DNA from: an uncultured bacterium
Lineage (GTDB): Bacteria; Bacillota; Clostridia; Oscillospirales; Oscillospiraceae
Assembly: GCA_946056135.1 (NCBI GenBank)
Contig: CAMGIN010000014.1
Location: forward strand, 1 to 38,476
Direction of reading: 5' to 3'
Length of the DNA stretch: 38,476 bases
The notes beneath the pieces are model-generated. The model did not search any database. It saw only the letters and a program-made list of their open reading frames with translations, and was not told the DNA's origin. How positions within the stretch are numbered: position 1 is the first letter of the stretch; each line of letters starts with the position of its first letter. Positions 9,150 through 17,624 of the stretch are shown piece by piece. Made by a program: the position numbers and the translations under genes.

Positions 9150-9998
9150 ATGGCAGGAAAAGCAGTCCAGCAGTTTATGCTGGGATCGGTTCTAAAGAAT
9201 GAAACCAAGGCAAAAGAAACCCTTGCCGCTATCAAGGCTGCGGGGTATGACAGCATTGAGCTTTGCGGCTTCATGCTGCATCCCATGGGTTTCATGGTCC
9301 GTATGTTGACCAAAGCGGCAGGTATGCCTGTGGGCAGCGGCGGCAATCTGGATTGGGAACGGCTGGTCAAGGAATCCGGTCTGAACGTGGTCAGTGTGCA
9401 TCAGGATTTGGGATCTATCGAACGCGATCCAAAGGCTGTCGCGGAGGAAGCGAAGCGGTTTGGCACGGATACGGTGGTGATCACAGGGATGTACCGCTTT
9501 GACTACGGCAGCGAGGAAGCTGTGCGGGAGCTTGCCCAGCGGCTGAACGCTTCTGGTAAAGCCCTTGGGGAGCAGGGAATTCAGCTCCTGTACCACAACC
9601 ATAACTGTGAGCTGCGGAAGGTCAATCCGCAAAAATGCGCTTATGACATTTTGCTGGAGGATACCGACCCGGAATATGTGAATTTTGAGTTTGATTCCTA
9701 CTGGTTCACGGAAGGCGGTGGGGATGCCAAGCTGTGGATACGCCGTTTGGGGAATCGAATGAAGCTCTGGCACATCAATGACCGGGGCACCCGGATGACC
9801 GGCCCCGCCATGACCCCCATTCTGAAAACCGACAGCATGGAGCTGGGTACCGGCAACATGGATCTGGAAGGGCTGGCGGAGCTTGCGAAGGAAAACGGCG
9901 TGGAGGCTGTGATTCTGGAAAGCCACCGGAACTGGATTGAAAACAGTCCGGTGAAGAGTTTGCAGGTGAGCGCCCAATGGCTGAACGAGCGTTTCTAG
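9150..9998 (+). CDS. Sugar phosphate isomerase/epimerase, xylose-isomerase-like TIM barrel
   Basis: 282 aa, start ATG 3 bp after the previous stop with AAGGTG (9135-9140) 9 nt upstream. The fold signature is AP-endonuclease-2/xylose-isomerase-like: GYDSIEL near residue 30, VVSVHQDL, LLYHNHNCEL, NFEFDSYWF, LWHINDRG and VILESH at the C-terminus. These supply the usual Glu/Asp/His metal site (Mn2+, Co2+ or Mg2+). The family includes epimerases, isomerases, 3-keto-glycoside hydrolases and inosose dehydratases. The exact reaction is not visible. In this operon it probably converts a sugar or keto-sugar released by the neighbouring glycosidases. Confidence 0.85.
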   Translation: MAGKAVQQFMLGSVLKNETKAKETLAAIKAAGYDSIELCGFMLHPMGFMVRMLTKAAGMPVGSGGNLDWERLVKESGLNVVSVHQDLGSIERDPKAVAEEAKRFGTDTVVITGMYRFDYGSEEAVRELAQRLNASGKALGEQGIQLLYHNHNCELRKVNPQKCAYDILLEDTDPEYVNFEFDSYWFTEGGGDAKLWIRRLGNRMKLWHINDRGTRMTGPAMTPILKTDSMELGTGNMDLEGLAELAKENGVEAVILESHRNWIENSPVKSLQVSAQWLNERF

Positions 9999-10008
9999 GG
10001 AGGGTATC

Positions 10009-12552
10009 ATGAGAGCGATTCATCTGAAAACCGAGCATATGGTAAACCCCATTGGCCTGCAAACCACCAATCCTACCCTCAGTTGGGTCTGTGACGGCGG
10101 TATCACCCAGACTGCCTATCAAATCATCGCCAAATCCGGCGATGCCATTGTTTGGAACAGCGGGAAGGTTGCCTCCTCTCAGATGGCTGTGCCCTATGGC
10201 GGATCTGCGGCAAAGGAAAGAGAAAAAATCGATTGGAGCGTTACGCTCTGGGATGAGAACGATGCGGACGGGGAAATGGAAACAGCCAGCTTTGAGATGG
10301 GTCTGATCGACGGCAGCTGGAAAGCTATCTGGATCGACCCGGAGCTTCCCCACGAGGAGGCCCAGCGACAGCCGTCCAGCGTCCTGCGGAAACGATTTAT
10401 GGCGCCCAGTGTGAAACGAGCCAGGCTGTACATTACCTGTCACGGCTTGTATGAAGCCAGGCTGAACGGCAAACGTGTGGGCAATTTTGTGCTGGCACCC
10501 GGTGCGGATGATTACCGGGTGAGGCTCCAATACCAGACCTATGATGTGACCGATCTGCTGGAACTCGGCGAAAATGAGATCACCGTCACTCTGGGCGACG
10601 GCTGGTATCGGGGCAACAACGGCGTGGACGGCCTTTATAACTATTACGGCTCTGACCTTGCTTTGCTCTGCCAATTGGAGGCGGACGGGAATGTAATTCT
10701 TTGCTCTGACGGCAGCTGGGAGGCCAGCCAGTCCGGCCCCATTCGCCTGAATGATATGGAAAAAGGCGAAACCTATGATGCCCGGATGGAAACCGTAACC
10801 GACTGGCATGGTGTCAGCGTGAAGGATTACGGTTTTGACAAGCTTGTCTGCTCCGATTCCGTCCCGATTCTGGAACAGGAGCGGTTCCCCGGAAGGATCT
10901 TGACGACTCCCAACGGCGAGACTGTTATTGATTTCGGTCAGAATCTGGCGGGCTACACCGAACTGAAAGTTTATGCGAAAGCAGGACAGAAGATTACCCT
11001 GCGGCACGGGGAAACCCTGGACGAAAACGGGAACTTCACCCAATCCAACTTTGATCCCGGTGAACGGAACAAAAACGGCGGAATCCCCCAGCGCATCGAT
11101 TACATCTGCAAGGATGGCCTGAACGTGTATAAGCCCAGCTTTACCATCTTCGGATTCCGATACGCGAAAATCGAAACCGATGCCGACTTGACGGATGCGG
11201 CGTTTACGGCGATTGCCGTCTATTCCGAGATGGCACAAACCGGCTTTTTCTCCTGTGGCAATGACGATGTGAACCGCCTGTTCCTGAACAGCCTTTGGAG
11301 CATGCGCTCTAACTTCTGTGACATCCCAACAGATTGTCCCACCCGGGAGCGGGCCGGCTGGACAGGGGATGCCGGAGCCTTTACGCCTACCGGTGTCTAC
11401 TTAAGTGACTGCTATCCTGTCCTGCGGAAATGGCTGGCAGAATGCCGTCTTGCCCAGCGGGAGGACGGCCTGGTTGCCAACATCGCTCCCGTAAACAATA
11501 GCGGCAGTTACATTTCCAATATGCTGCAGGGTTCCTCCGGTTGGGGCGATGCCTGCATTCTGGTGCCCTGGGCACTGTATGAAGCCTACGGCGACAAGAC
11601 CATTCTGGAAGAAAACTACGAAATGATGACAAAGTGGTTATCCTTCGTGGAAGCTCGTGCCCAGAAAACCAGGATTCAGAATCTGCGGAATCCCTATAAA
11701 AAGTATCTTGTGGATGAGGGCTTCCATTTTGGGGAATGGCTGGAGCCGGATGTCAGCAGCATGGACACCATGAAGAAGAACATGATGTTCGGCGCTCCCG
11801 AGGTGGCCACAGCCTACTATTATAAGTCCGCCGGTTTGGTTGCCCGGATCGCGGATATTTTGGGGAAAACCGAGGATTCCAGAAGATATAAGGACATTGC
11901 GGAGGGGGCCCGGAATGCCTACCGTTATACCTGTACCAAAAACGGTGTGATTACCTCCAAGCGTCAAGCGGAATACGTCCGGCCCATTGCGTTTGGACTC
12001 CTGGATGAAGCGGAGTCCCAGGCAGCGGCAGATCAACTGGCGAAGATGGTGGCTGACAACAGCTACCATTTGAATACGGGCTTCCTGGCAACGCCGTTCC
12101 TCTGCCGGGTGCTTTCCGACTACGGTCATACTGATACTGCCTACCGGCTCCTTTTGCAGGATACCGCCCCCAGCTGGCTTTATCCGGTGAAGCACGGCGC
12201 TACCACCATTTGGGAGAGCTGGGATGGCGTACGGGAGGACGGCACTGTCCATGATTCTTTGAACCACTATTCTTATGGAGCCATTTCCGGATGGCTTTTT
12301 GGGGATGTCTGCGGTATTCGGCTTAGCGAAGGCAAGCTGACCATTGCTCCAAAACCCTCCAAAGCGCTTATGCATGCGCAAGCAAAATGGGATTCCCCTG
12401 TGGGAACCATTGAAAGCAAGTGGCATTATGAGCAGAATCAAGTCGTGTTTGAAGTAGCGATCCCGGCGAATGTCACCGCGGATATTCGCTTGCCCGATGG
12501 AAATAACTTCCACGCAGAAACCGGTATCCACGTTTTTTCCTGCAAAGTGTAA
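10009..12552 (+). CDS. Alpha-L-rhamnosidase, GH78
   Basis: 847 aa, start ATG after AGGGAGGG, 10 bp past the previous stop. Domain order matches the Bac_rhamnosid architecture: N-terminal beta domain, beta-sandwich with the AxLNGxRVG-type motif near residue 150, a second beta domain with DFGQNLAGY (about residue 305), the (alpha/alpha)6 catalytic barrel and a C-terminal beta domain. The active-site block is DCPTRERAGWTGDAGAF with D442, general acid E447 and D454; the base is E736 in WESWDG. It releases terminal alpha-L-rhamnose from plant glycosides or pectic oligosaccharides. No signal peptide, so it acts on imported substrates. Released L-rhamnose would feed the rhaBAD operon 2.5 kb downstream. 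Confidence 0.95.
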   Translation: MRAIHLKTEHMVNPIGLQTTNPTLSWVCDGGITQTAYQIIAKSGDAIVWNSGKVASSQMAVPYGGSAAKEREKIDWSVTLWDENDADGEMETASFEMGLIDGSWKAIWIDPELPHEEAQRQPSSVLRKRFMAPSVKRARLYITCHGLYEARLNGKRVGNFVLAPGADDYRVRLQYQTYDVTDLLELGENEITVTLGDGWYRGNNGVDGLYNYYGSDLALLCQLEADGNVILCSDGSWEASQSGPIRLNDMEKGETYDARMETVTDWHGVSVKDYGFDKLVCSDSVPILEQERFPGRILTTPNGETVIDFGQNLAGYTELKVYAKAGQKITLRHGETLDENGNFTQSNFDPGERNKNGGIPQRIDYICKDGLNVYKPSFTIFGFRYAKIETDADLTDAAFTAIAVYSEMAQTGFFSCGNDDVNRLFLNSLWSMRSNFCDIPTDCPTRERAGWTGDAGAFTPTGVYLSDCYPVLRKWLAECRLAQREDGLVANIAPVNNSGSYISNMLQGSSGWGDACILVPWALYEAYGDKTILEENYEMMTKWLSFVEARAQKTRIQNLRNPYKKYLVDEGFHFGEWLEPDVSSMDTMKKNMMFGAPEVATAYYYKSAGLVARIADILGKTEDSRRYKDIAEGARNAYRYTCTKNGVITSKRQAEYVRPIAFGLLDEAESQAAADQLAKMVADNSYHLNTGFLATPFLCRVLSDYGHTDTAYRLLLQDTAPSWLYPVKHGATTIWESWDGVREDGTVHDSLNHYSYGAISGWLFGDVCGIRLSEGKLTIAPKPSKALMHAQAKWDSPVGTIESKWHYEQNQVVFEVAIPANVTADIRLPDGNNFHAETGIHVFSCKV

Positions 12553-12556
12553 CGCA

Positions 12557-12588
12557 AAACGGCATCGGTTCCTTTACCGGTGCCGTTT
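12557..12588 (+). terminator. Hairpin after the GH78 gene (terminator or partial terminator)
   Basis: 13-bp stem with one G-T wobble, AAACGGCATCGGT (12557-12569) / ACCGGTGCCGTTT (12576-12588), 6-nt loop. The following T run is only the TTT inside the arm, so read-through into the MATE gene, 44 bp further on, is possible. Confidence 0.65.
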
Positions 12589-12632
12589 CAACGAGCATGG
12601 AGATTTTCTTCACGAAAGACAAGGTGACAATC

Positions 12633-13979
12633 ATGGGAAACGAAGCATTGTTCCGGGACAAACCGATTTGGAAGGCCATTTTCTCCCTGGCGATACCATC
12701 TGTTCTGACCATATTGATCATGGTCATTTACAACATGGCGGATATGTTCTTTATTGCAATGCTGGGGGATGATGCACAAGTGGCGGCAATTGCCGTGGTG
12801 GGGCCCGTTTTCAGCCTGGCGACCGCTGTTGCTACCATGCTGGGTGCAGGAGGCTGCGCGGTCATTGCCAATTACTTAGGTGCGGGAGAACGAGAGAATG
12901 CGCGAACAGTGGGAAGCCTGTGTGTTTGGACTTCTATTCTGTTCGGCCTTGTGTTCACTGTCTCCATGCTCACGGGAACCGATTCCATTCTTCGGTATCT
13001 GGGAGCAACGGAGGATATGATGGGCTTTGCCGCAAACTATATGCGGACACTGGCGGTGGGGTCCTGCCTGATGCTATTCAGTGTGGTCATGGCATCCGTT
13101 GTCCGAGCGGAGGGTATGATTCTTCCCGGCATGCTAAGCAACATGGCCGGTACGGTTACAAATATCATTTTGGATCCGGTTTTTATCCTTTGGTTTCACA
13201 TGGGTGTTACCGGTGCTGCCACTGCAACGGTCATCGGGAATCTGGTGGCAAGTGCCATGTTGGTTTTTTTCATCCGTAAACAATCCGGCATCCTTACCCT
13301 CTCTCCAAAGCCTGCACTGCGAAAGCCCAGCTTGCTATTCCATACGGCAGCGGTTGGCCTTCCCAACGGAATCAGCAGTGTTCTCTCTGGATTTGCTTCC
13401 ACCTTCAGCAACCAGATTCTGAGCGCATACGGCTCCGGAGTCATTGCCGCCATGGCGGCAGCCGGTCGGGCAACAATGGTCATCACCATGATCCAGATGG
13501 GTATCTGTATCGGCGTTTCTCCGCTGCTTGCTTATAATTACGGCGCGAAAAATATGCCGCGGCTGAGAGAAACCTTAATCAAAACAGCTGTCTTAACCAT
13601 TGGCTTTGGAACGATTGCCACGGTTGGCTGCTTTGCCGGGCGGGATGTTCTGATCGGACTGTTCCTGAAAGATGCTGCCAATGCGCAGATCGGAAAGCAG
13701 ATGATGTTCTGGCTCCTGATTGCCAGTCCCTTGCTTGGCTTCTATTATCTCAGCAGTAATTTCTTGCAGGCAGCGGGAAACGCATTCCTTGCTACCATTA
13801 TCTCCATTCTCCGCCAGGGAGCTCTGCTGATTCCCTGCCTGTATGGAATGCATGCACTGCTGGGGCTTACCGGCGTCGCCGTTGCCCACACAGTCAGTGA
13901 TATCCTTTCTGTAGCGATATCCGCAGTCTTACTGATCTTCCAGTACAGACGTTTGAAGCAGACAATTGTGATCGAATAG
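12633..13979 (+). CDS. MATE-family multidrug/Na+ or H+ antiporter
   Basis: 448 aa. The ATG at 12633 is preceded by AAGGTGA (12621-12627) at 5 nt; the upstream in-frame ATG at 12597 has no ribosome binding site. About 12 membrane segments in two homologous halves are evident, with the typical MATE start (PIWKAIFSLAIPSVLTIL, then NMADMFFIAML) and the GAGERENA loop after helix 2. It exports cationic or aromatic compounds in exchange for Na+ or H+. Directly behind an alpha-L-rhamnosidase it could remove toxic aglycones of rhamnosylated plant metabolites; that link is inferred from position only. Confidence 0.92.
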   Translation: MGNEALFRDKPIWKAIFSLAIPSVLTILIMVIYNMADMFFIAMLGDDAQVAAIAVVGPVFSLATAVATMLGAGGCAVIANYLGAGERENARTVGSLCVWTSILFGLVFTVSMLTGTDSILRYLGATEDMMGFAANYMRTLAVGSCLMLFSVVMASVVRAEGMILPGMLSNMAGTVTNIILDPVFILWFHMGVTGAATATVIGNLVASAMLVFFIRKQSGILTLSPKPALRKPSLLFHTAAVGLPNGISSVLSGFASTFSNQILSAYGSGVIAAMAAAGRATMVITMIQMGICIGVSPLLAYNYGAKNMPRLRETLIKTAVLTIGFGTIATVGCFAGRDVLIGLFLKDAANAQIGKQMMFWLLIASPLLGFYYLSSNFLQAAGNAFLATIISILRQGALLIPCLYGMHALLGLTGVAVAHTVSDILSVAISAVLLIFQYRRLKQTIVIE

Positions 13980-13984
13980 AATTC

Positions 13985-14013
13985 GGGAGCCTCGGATAAC
14001 AGCCGAGGCTCCC
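13985..14013. terminator. Terminator between convergent MATE and AraC genes
   Basis: Perfect 11-bp stem GGGAGCCTCGG (13985-13995) / CCGAGGCTCCC (14003-14013) with a 7-nt loop. It touches the stop codon of the minus-strand AraC gene. Neither side has a strong U tract. Confidence 0.7.
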
Positions 14014-14969
14014 TAACTGTCCCTGTATTTTTTGGGTGTTAGCCCATATTTTTCCTGAAAAATTCTATGGAAGTAGCTCAGGTTGCTGTAGCCCACCGCT
14101 TCCCCAATTTCGTCCACATGGAGGGAGGTGTGTTTCAGAAAGTAGGCTGCTTGGGTCAGGCGTTTTTCCTGCAGCAATTCCTTGAAGGTTTTCCCTGTCC
14201 GGCGCTTGACCTCCCGACTGAGCCAATAGAGGTCATAGTGGAGTGTATCCGCAATTTCTGTCAAACTGCCGGTGCGGTAGTTCTCTTCGATATAACGAAG
14301 AACCTTCACAGTAGCAGCTTCCTCTGTGGAACCCGATACCAGCCTGTCCGTATGGTTCAGCAGCTGCATAAAAAGCAGTCCCATGGTAGTCTGGCAGATG
14401 CTGCGGCGGTTAGGCGCGGCTCCTTTTGTCAGCGTCCAAATGAGATTTTCTATCAGGTTTTGTATGGGAAGGACATCGGAAACCTGAAAATACAGACAGT
14501 TTGTATTCCCGGTAGAATTGCCAAGACTGTCCACGATGAAATTCCGTAGAGGCGTTTTATCCTCATCCAGCATTTCCAGAACCTTGTCAAAGAACTGGGG
14601 CAGGATAATGAAATTCACCGCAATGTCGTTTTCTTCTGCGGGCAGAATTTCTTGCCGGGCACCTTGGCCGAAGAACAGCAGTTCTCCCTCATGAAGCACA
14701 ATTTGCTTGCCATTGGCGATCTGCGTGGTACTGCCGCAGCACATGTAGACTACCTCCACATAGTTGTGGCTGTGCTCCGGGAAATGCGCAAACCGGGTAT
14801 GGGGACGAATGGTGATCAGCCGTCCGCTGTCCAGCAGCTTTTTTGCGTCAATCACATCGGAATCTGCATCCATGTAGATTCCCCGCTGGATTGCGGTACT
14901 TCCATCCAAAAGAGCCCTTTCCTCCGGACTGATGACACGCAGTATGTTCAAGAGTTCTTCGCTTATCAT
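14013..14969 (-). CDS. AraC-family regulator, probable rhamnose-operon activator (RhaR/RhaS-like)
   Basis: 318 aa from the ATG at 14969 (MISEELLNIL), with GGTGGTG just upstream. The frame is open to 15041, but a near-consensus promoter (14986-15014) lies within that extension, so the short start is right. The N-terminal cupin domain (about residues 50-140) has the HSHNYVEVVYMCCG sensor motif. Two helix-turn-helix units at the C-terminus (LTEIADTLHYDLYWLSREV and VDEIGEAVGYSNLSYFHRIF) end in GLTPKKYR. It is divergent from rhaBAD and shares with it a 27-bp dyad operator, so it most likely senses L-rhamnose, activates rhaBAD and regulates itself. Confidence 0.92.
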   Translation of the reverse strand: MISEELLNILRVISPEERALLDGSTAIQRGIYMDADSDVIDAKKLLDSGRLITIRPHTRFAHFPEHSHNYVEVVYMCCGSTTQIANGKQIVLHEGELLFFGQGARQEILPAEENDIAVNFIILPQFFDKVLEMLDEDKTPLRNFIVDSLGNSTGNTNCLYFQVSDVLPIQNLIENLIWTLTKGAAPNRRSICQTTMGLLFMQLLNHTDRLVSGSTEEAATVKVLRYIEENYRTGSLTEIADTLHYDLYWLSREVKRRTGKTFKELLQEKRLTQAAYFLKHTSLHVDEIGEAVGYSNLSYFHRIFQEKYGLTPKKYRDS

Positions 14970-14985
14970 AACACCACCGATTCCT

Positions 14986-15014
14986 ATTGTACACGATTCT
15001 GTCCTTGTTTGCAA
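14986..15014 (-). promoter_or_regulatory. Promoter of the rhamnose AraC regulator
   Basis: Minus strand TTGCAA (15009-15014), exactly 17 bp, TACAAT (14986-14991). The -35 lies inside the 27-bp dyad, so regulator binding there would block its own transcription. Confidence 0.7.
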
Positions 15015-15027
15015 TGCAAATAAGGAC
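15001..15027. promoter_or_regulatory. 27-bp dyad operator between AraC gene and rhaBAD
   Basis: Arms GTCCTTGTTTGC (15001-15012) and GCAAATAAGGAC (15016-15027) are inverted repeats with a single mismatch around AAT. The dyad covers the -35 of the regulator and ends 1 bp before the weak -35 of rhaBAD. This is a clear candidate binding site for the divergent regulator. Confidence 0.65.
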
Positions 15028-15028
15028 A

Positions 15029-15057
15029 GTTTTTTAAGCAAATACGGGTCTTACAAT
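15029..15057 (+). promoter_or_regulatory. Putative activator-dependent rhaBAD promoter
   Basis: TACAAT at 15052-15057 as -10, 17-bp spacer, and a very poor -35 (GTTTTT, 15029-15034) directly beside the dyad. This is the layout expected when an AraC-type activator replaces the -35 contact. Confidence 0.5.
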
Positions 15058-15096
15058 TTCGCTCCGAACATGGTTTAATAGATCCGGGTGATGAAT

Positions 15097-16371
15097 ATGA
15101 AATACGCGCTTGCAGTGGATATCGGCGCATCCTCTGGCCGTCACATTGTCGGATGGCTGGAAGAAGGCAAAATCAGGACAAAAGAAGTATATCGTTTTCC
15201 CAACGGTGTGACCGAAAAAGACGGACACCTGACCTGGGACATAGATGCCCTGCTTTGGCATGTGAAATCCGGCATCGGAGAAGCGAGGAAGCAGTTTCCG
15301 AAAATAGATTCCCTGTCCATTGATACCTGGGGTGTGGATTATGTGCTGCTTCGTGGGGAAGAGAATGTGCTGCCTGTCTACGCCTATCGGGACGGAAGAA
15401 CGGAAACGATGATCCCCCAGGTGCATGAAAAAATGCCTTTTTCGGCGCTGTACCGCCATACCGGCTGTCAGTTCCAGCCCTTTAATTCCATCTATCAGCT
15501 TTACGCCGACAAGGAGGCCGGCAGGCTGGACAGCGTGACCGATCTGTTGATGATTCCGGAGTATCTACTGTACAAGCTCTGCGCTTTCAAAGCCCGGGAA
15601 TACACCAACGCCACCACCATGGGCATGGTCAATGCCCGAACCGGAGCGTTTGACGGGGAAATCATCGACACCCTGGGCTACCCGAAGCATCTGTTCCCCA
15701 AGCTGAGCCAGCCCGGGACGGTGATTGGTGAGTACGAGGGAATCCGGTGCGTCCTCTGCGCCACCCATGACACCGGTTCCGCCGTGGAGGGCATCCCCAT
15801 GGAGGGCAATCAGCCTTACATTTCCTCCGGCACATGGTCGCTTCTGGGTGTGAAAACCCCGAAACCCATCACAGACACGGCCAGCGAAGAAGCCAACTAC
15901 TCCAACGAGGGCGGTGTGGGCTACAACCGCTACCAGAAGAACATCATGGGCATGTGGCTGGTGAACGAATTAAAGCGGGAGTTATGCCCGGAAATGGCGT
16001 TCCTGGAGATCGTAAAAGCGGCGCAGGAGAGCAAGTGTGATATTCTGGTGGATGCCAATGCGCCGGAGTTTCTGGCGCCCAAGAGCATGAAAGCCGCCTT
16101 TGATGCGGCGACTGGAAATGCCCTTGGCACGCTGGGCGACTATTTCCGCTGTGCCTACCGCTCTTTGGCGGTCAGCTACCGGGAGGCATTGGACGAGCTG
16201 GAACGGAACACGGGCTGCACCTATGAGAAGCTGTACATCGTGGGCGGCGGGGCGAAAAACGCGTTCCTGAACCGCCTGACGGAGGAAGCTACAGGCAAAA
16301 AAGTCATTGCTTTGCCCATTGAGGCTACGGCTCTGGGCAATCTGAAAATTCAAATGGAGGTCATGAAATGA
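15097..16371 (+). CDS. rhaB: Rhamnulokinase (FGGY family), C-terminally short
   Basis: 424 aa from ATG 15097 (MKYALAVDIGASSGRH), which has GGTGA 5 nt upstream; GTG 15088 and ATG 15091 are in-frame alternatives. The enzyme phosphorylates L-rhamnulose with ATP. RhaB hallmarks are the phosphate-1 loop DIGASSGRHIVG, IDTWGVDYVLL, HDTGSAVEGIP with the catalytic Asp near residue 225, SGTWSLLGV and GGGAKNAFLNRL. RhaB proteins are usually about 465-490 aa and continue for roughly 40-65 residues after the IEATALGN block; here the frame stops 10 residues after it and overlaps rhaA by ATGA. The missing C-terminal helices could impair the kinase. First gene of rhaBAD. Confidence 0.92.
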   Translation: MKYALAVDIGASSGRHIVGWLEEGKIRTKEVYRFPNGVTEKDGHLTWDIDALLWHVKSGIGEARKQFPKIDSLSIDTWGVDYVLLRGEENVLPVYAYRDGRTETMIPQVHEKMPFSALYRHTGCQFQPFNSIYQLYADKEAGRLDSVTDLLMIPEYLLYKLCAFKAREYTNATTMGMVNARTGAFDGEIIDTLGYPKHLFPKLSQPGTVIGEYEGIRCVLCATHDTGSAVEGIPMEGNQPYISSGTWSLLGVKTPKPITDTASEEANYSNEGGVGYNRYQKNIMGMWLVNELKRELCPEMAFLEIVKAAQESKCDILVDANAPEFLAPKSMKAAFDAATGNALGTLGDYFRCAYRSLAVSYREALDELERNTGCTYEKLYIVGGGAKNAFLNRLTEEATGKKVIALPIEATALGNLKIQMEVMK

Positions 16372-17618
16372 GTTACGCAGAAGCAAAAGCCAAATATGCC
16401 GCCCTGGGCATCGATACCGACGCGGCGATTCGCAGACTGAAAACCGTTCCTGTGGCCCTGCACTGCTGGCAGGGGGACGATGTTCGGGGCTTCGACACCG
16501 ACCCCACCAAGCCCTTGACCGGCGGCATCCAGACCACCGGCAACTATCCCGGCCGGGCAAGAACCCCGGAGGAGCTGATGGCGGACATGGATATGGTGCT
16601 GAAGCTGTGTCCCGGCACCAAGAAGATGAACCTCCACGCCAGCTACGCCATTTTCGAGGACGGCCAGTGGGCAGACCGGGACAAACTGGAGCCGAAGCAT
16701 TTCAAAAAATGGGTGGACTTCTGCAAGGAAAGGGGTCTGGGCTGCGACTTTAATCCCACCTTCTTCTCCCACCCTAAGGCCAACGGACTGACCCTGTCCT
16801 CTCCGGACGAGGAAATCCGCAAATTCTGGATCGACCACGGCAAAGCCTGCATCCGTATTTCCCAGTACCTCGCTGAAGAGCTGGGTCAGCCCTGTGTCAT
16901 GAACATTTGGACGGGCGACGGCTTCAAGGACATCCCCGCTGACCGGATGGGGCCGAGAGTACGTTATCGTGAGAGCATCGACGAGATTCTCTCCGAGCCC
17001 TACGATTTCAATAAGGTCAAGCCCTGCATTGAGAGCAAGGTGTTCGGCATCGGTGTGGAGGCTTACACCGTGGGCAGCGCTGAGTTTGCCCTCAGCTACG
17101 CCGCCATGAACAAGGGCAAGTGCATCCCTCTGATGGACAACGGCCACTACCATCCCACGGAAGTCGTTTCCGACAAGATTCCCGCCCTGCTTGCCTTCTT
17201 CCCGGAGATCGCCCTGCACATCACCCGGCCCATCCGTTGGGACTCTGACCATGTGGTGCTGCTGGACGACGAGACAAAGGAAATCTGCAAGGAGATCGTC
17301 CGCTGCGGCGGCCTGGACGGCCGGGTGAACATGGCGCTTGACTATTTCGACGCCTCCATCAACCGCATCTCCGCCTGGACGGTGGGCTTCCGCAATGTCC
17401 AGAAAGCCCTGCTCATGGCCCTGTGCACTCCCGATCTCACCGCCATGCAGAATGACGGCAACTGGACGGAGCTGATGGTTTGCCAGGAGGAACTGAAAAC
17501 CATGCCCTTCGGAGAAATCTGGACGGAGTATTGCCGGAATTGCGGCGTGCCCGCCGACGGCGAGTGGTTCGCTTCCGTCAAGCAGTATGAAAATGAAGTT
17601 CTGAGTAAGAGAGGATAA
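16368..17618 (+). CDS. rhaA: L-rhamnose isomerase
   Basis: 416 aa, normal length. ATG overlaps the rhaB stop (ATGA), with GGAGGT (16356-16361) 6 nt upstream, so the two are translationally coupled. It converts L-rhamnose to L-rhamnulose with Mn2+. Diagnostic stretches are VALHCWQGDDVRGFD near the N-terminus, PGTKKMNLHASYA, CVMNIWTGDGFKDIP, VEAYTVGSAEFAL, LMDNGHYHPTEVVSDK and PIRWDSDHVVLLDDE. These supply the metal-binding Glu, Asp and His residues, all of which appear intact. Cytoplasmic. Confidence 0.97.
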   Translation: MSYAEAKAKYAALGIDTDAAIRRLKTVPVALHCWQGDDVRGFDTDPTKPLTGGIQTTGNYPGRARTPEELMADMDMVLKLCPGTKKMNLHASYAIFEDGQWADRDKLEPKHFKKWVDFCKERGLGCDFNPTFFSHPKANGLTLSSPDEEIRKFWIDHGKACIRISQYLAEELGQPCVMNIWTGDGFKDIPADRMGPRVRYRESIDEILSEPYDFNKVKPCIESKVFGIGVEAYTVGSAEFALSYAAMNKGKCIPLMDNGHYHPTEVVSDKIPALLAFFPEIALHITRPIRWDSDHVVLLDDETKEICKEIVRCGGLDGRVNMALDYFDASINRISAWTVGFRNVQKALLMALCTPDLTAMQNDGNWTELMVCQEELKTMPFGEIWTEYCRNCGVPADGEWFASVKQYENEVLSKRG

Positions 17619-17624
17619 ACTGCT

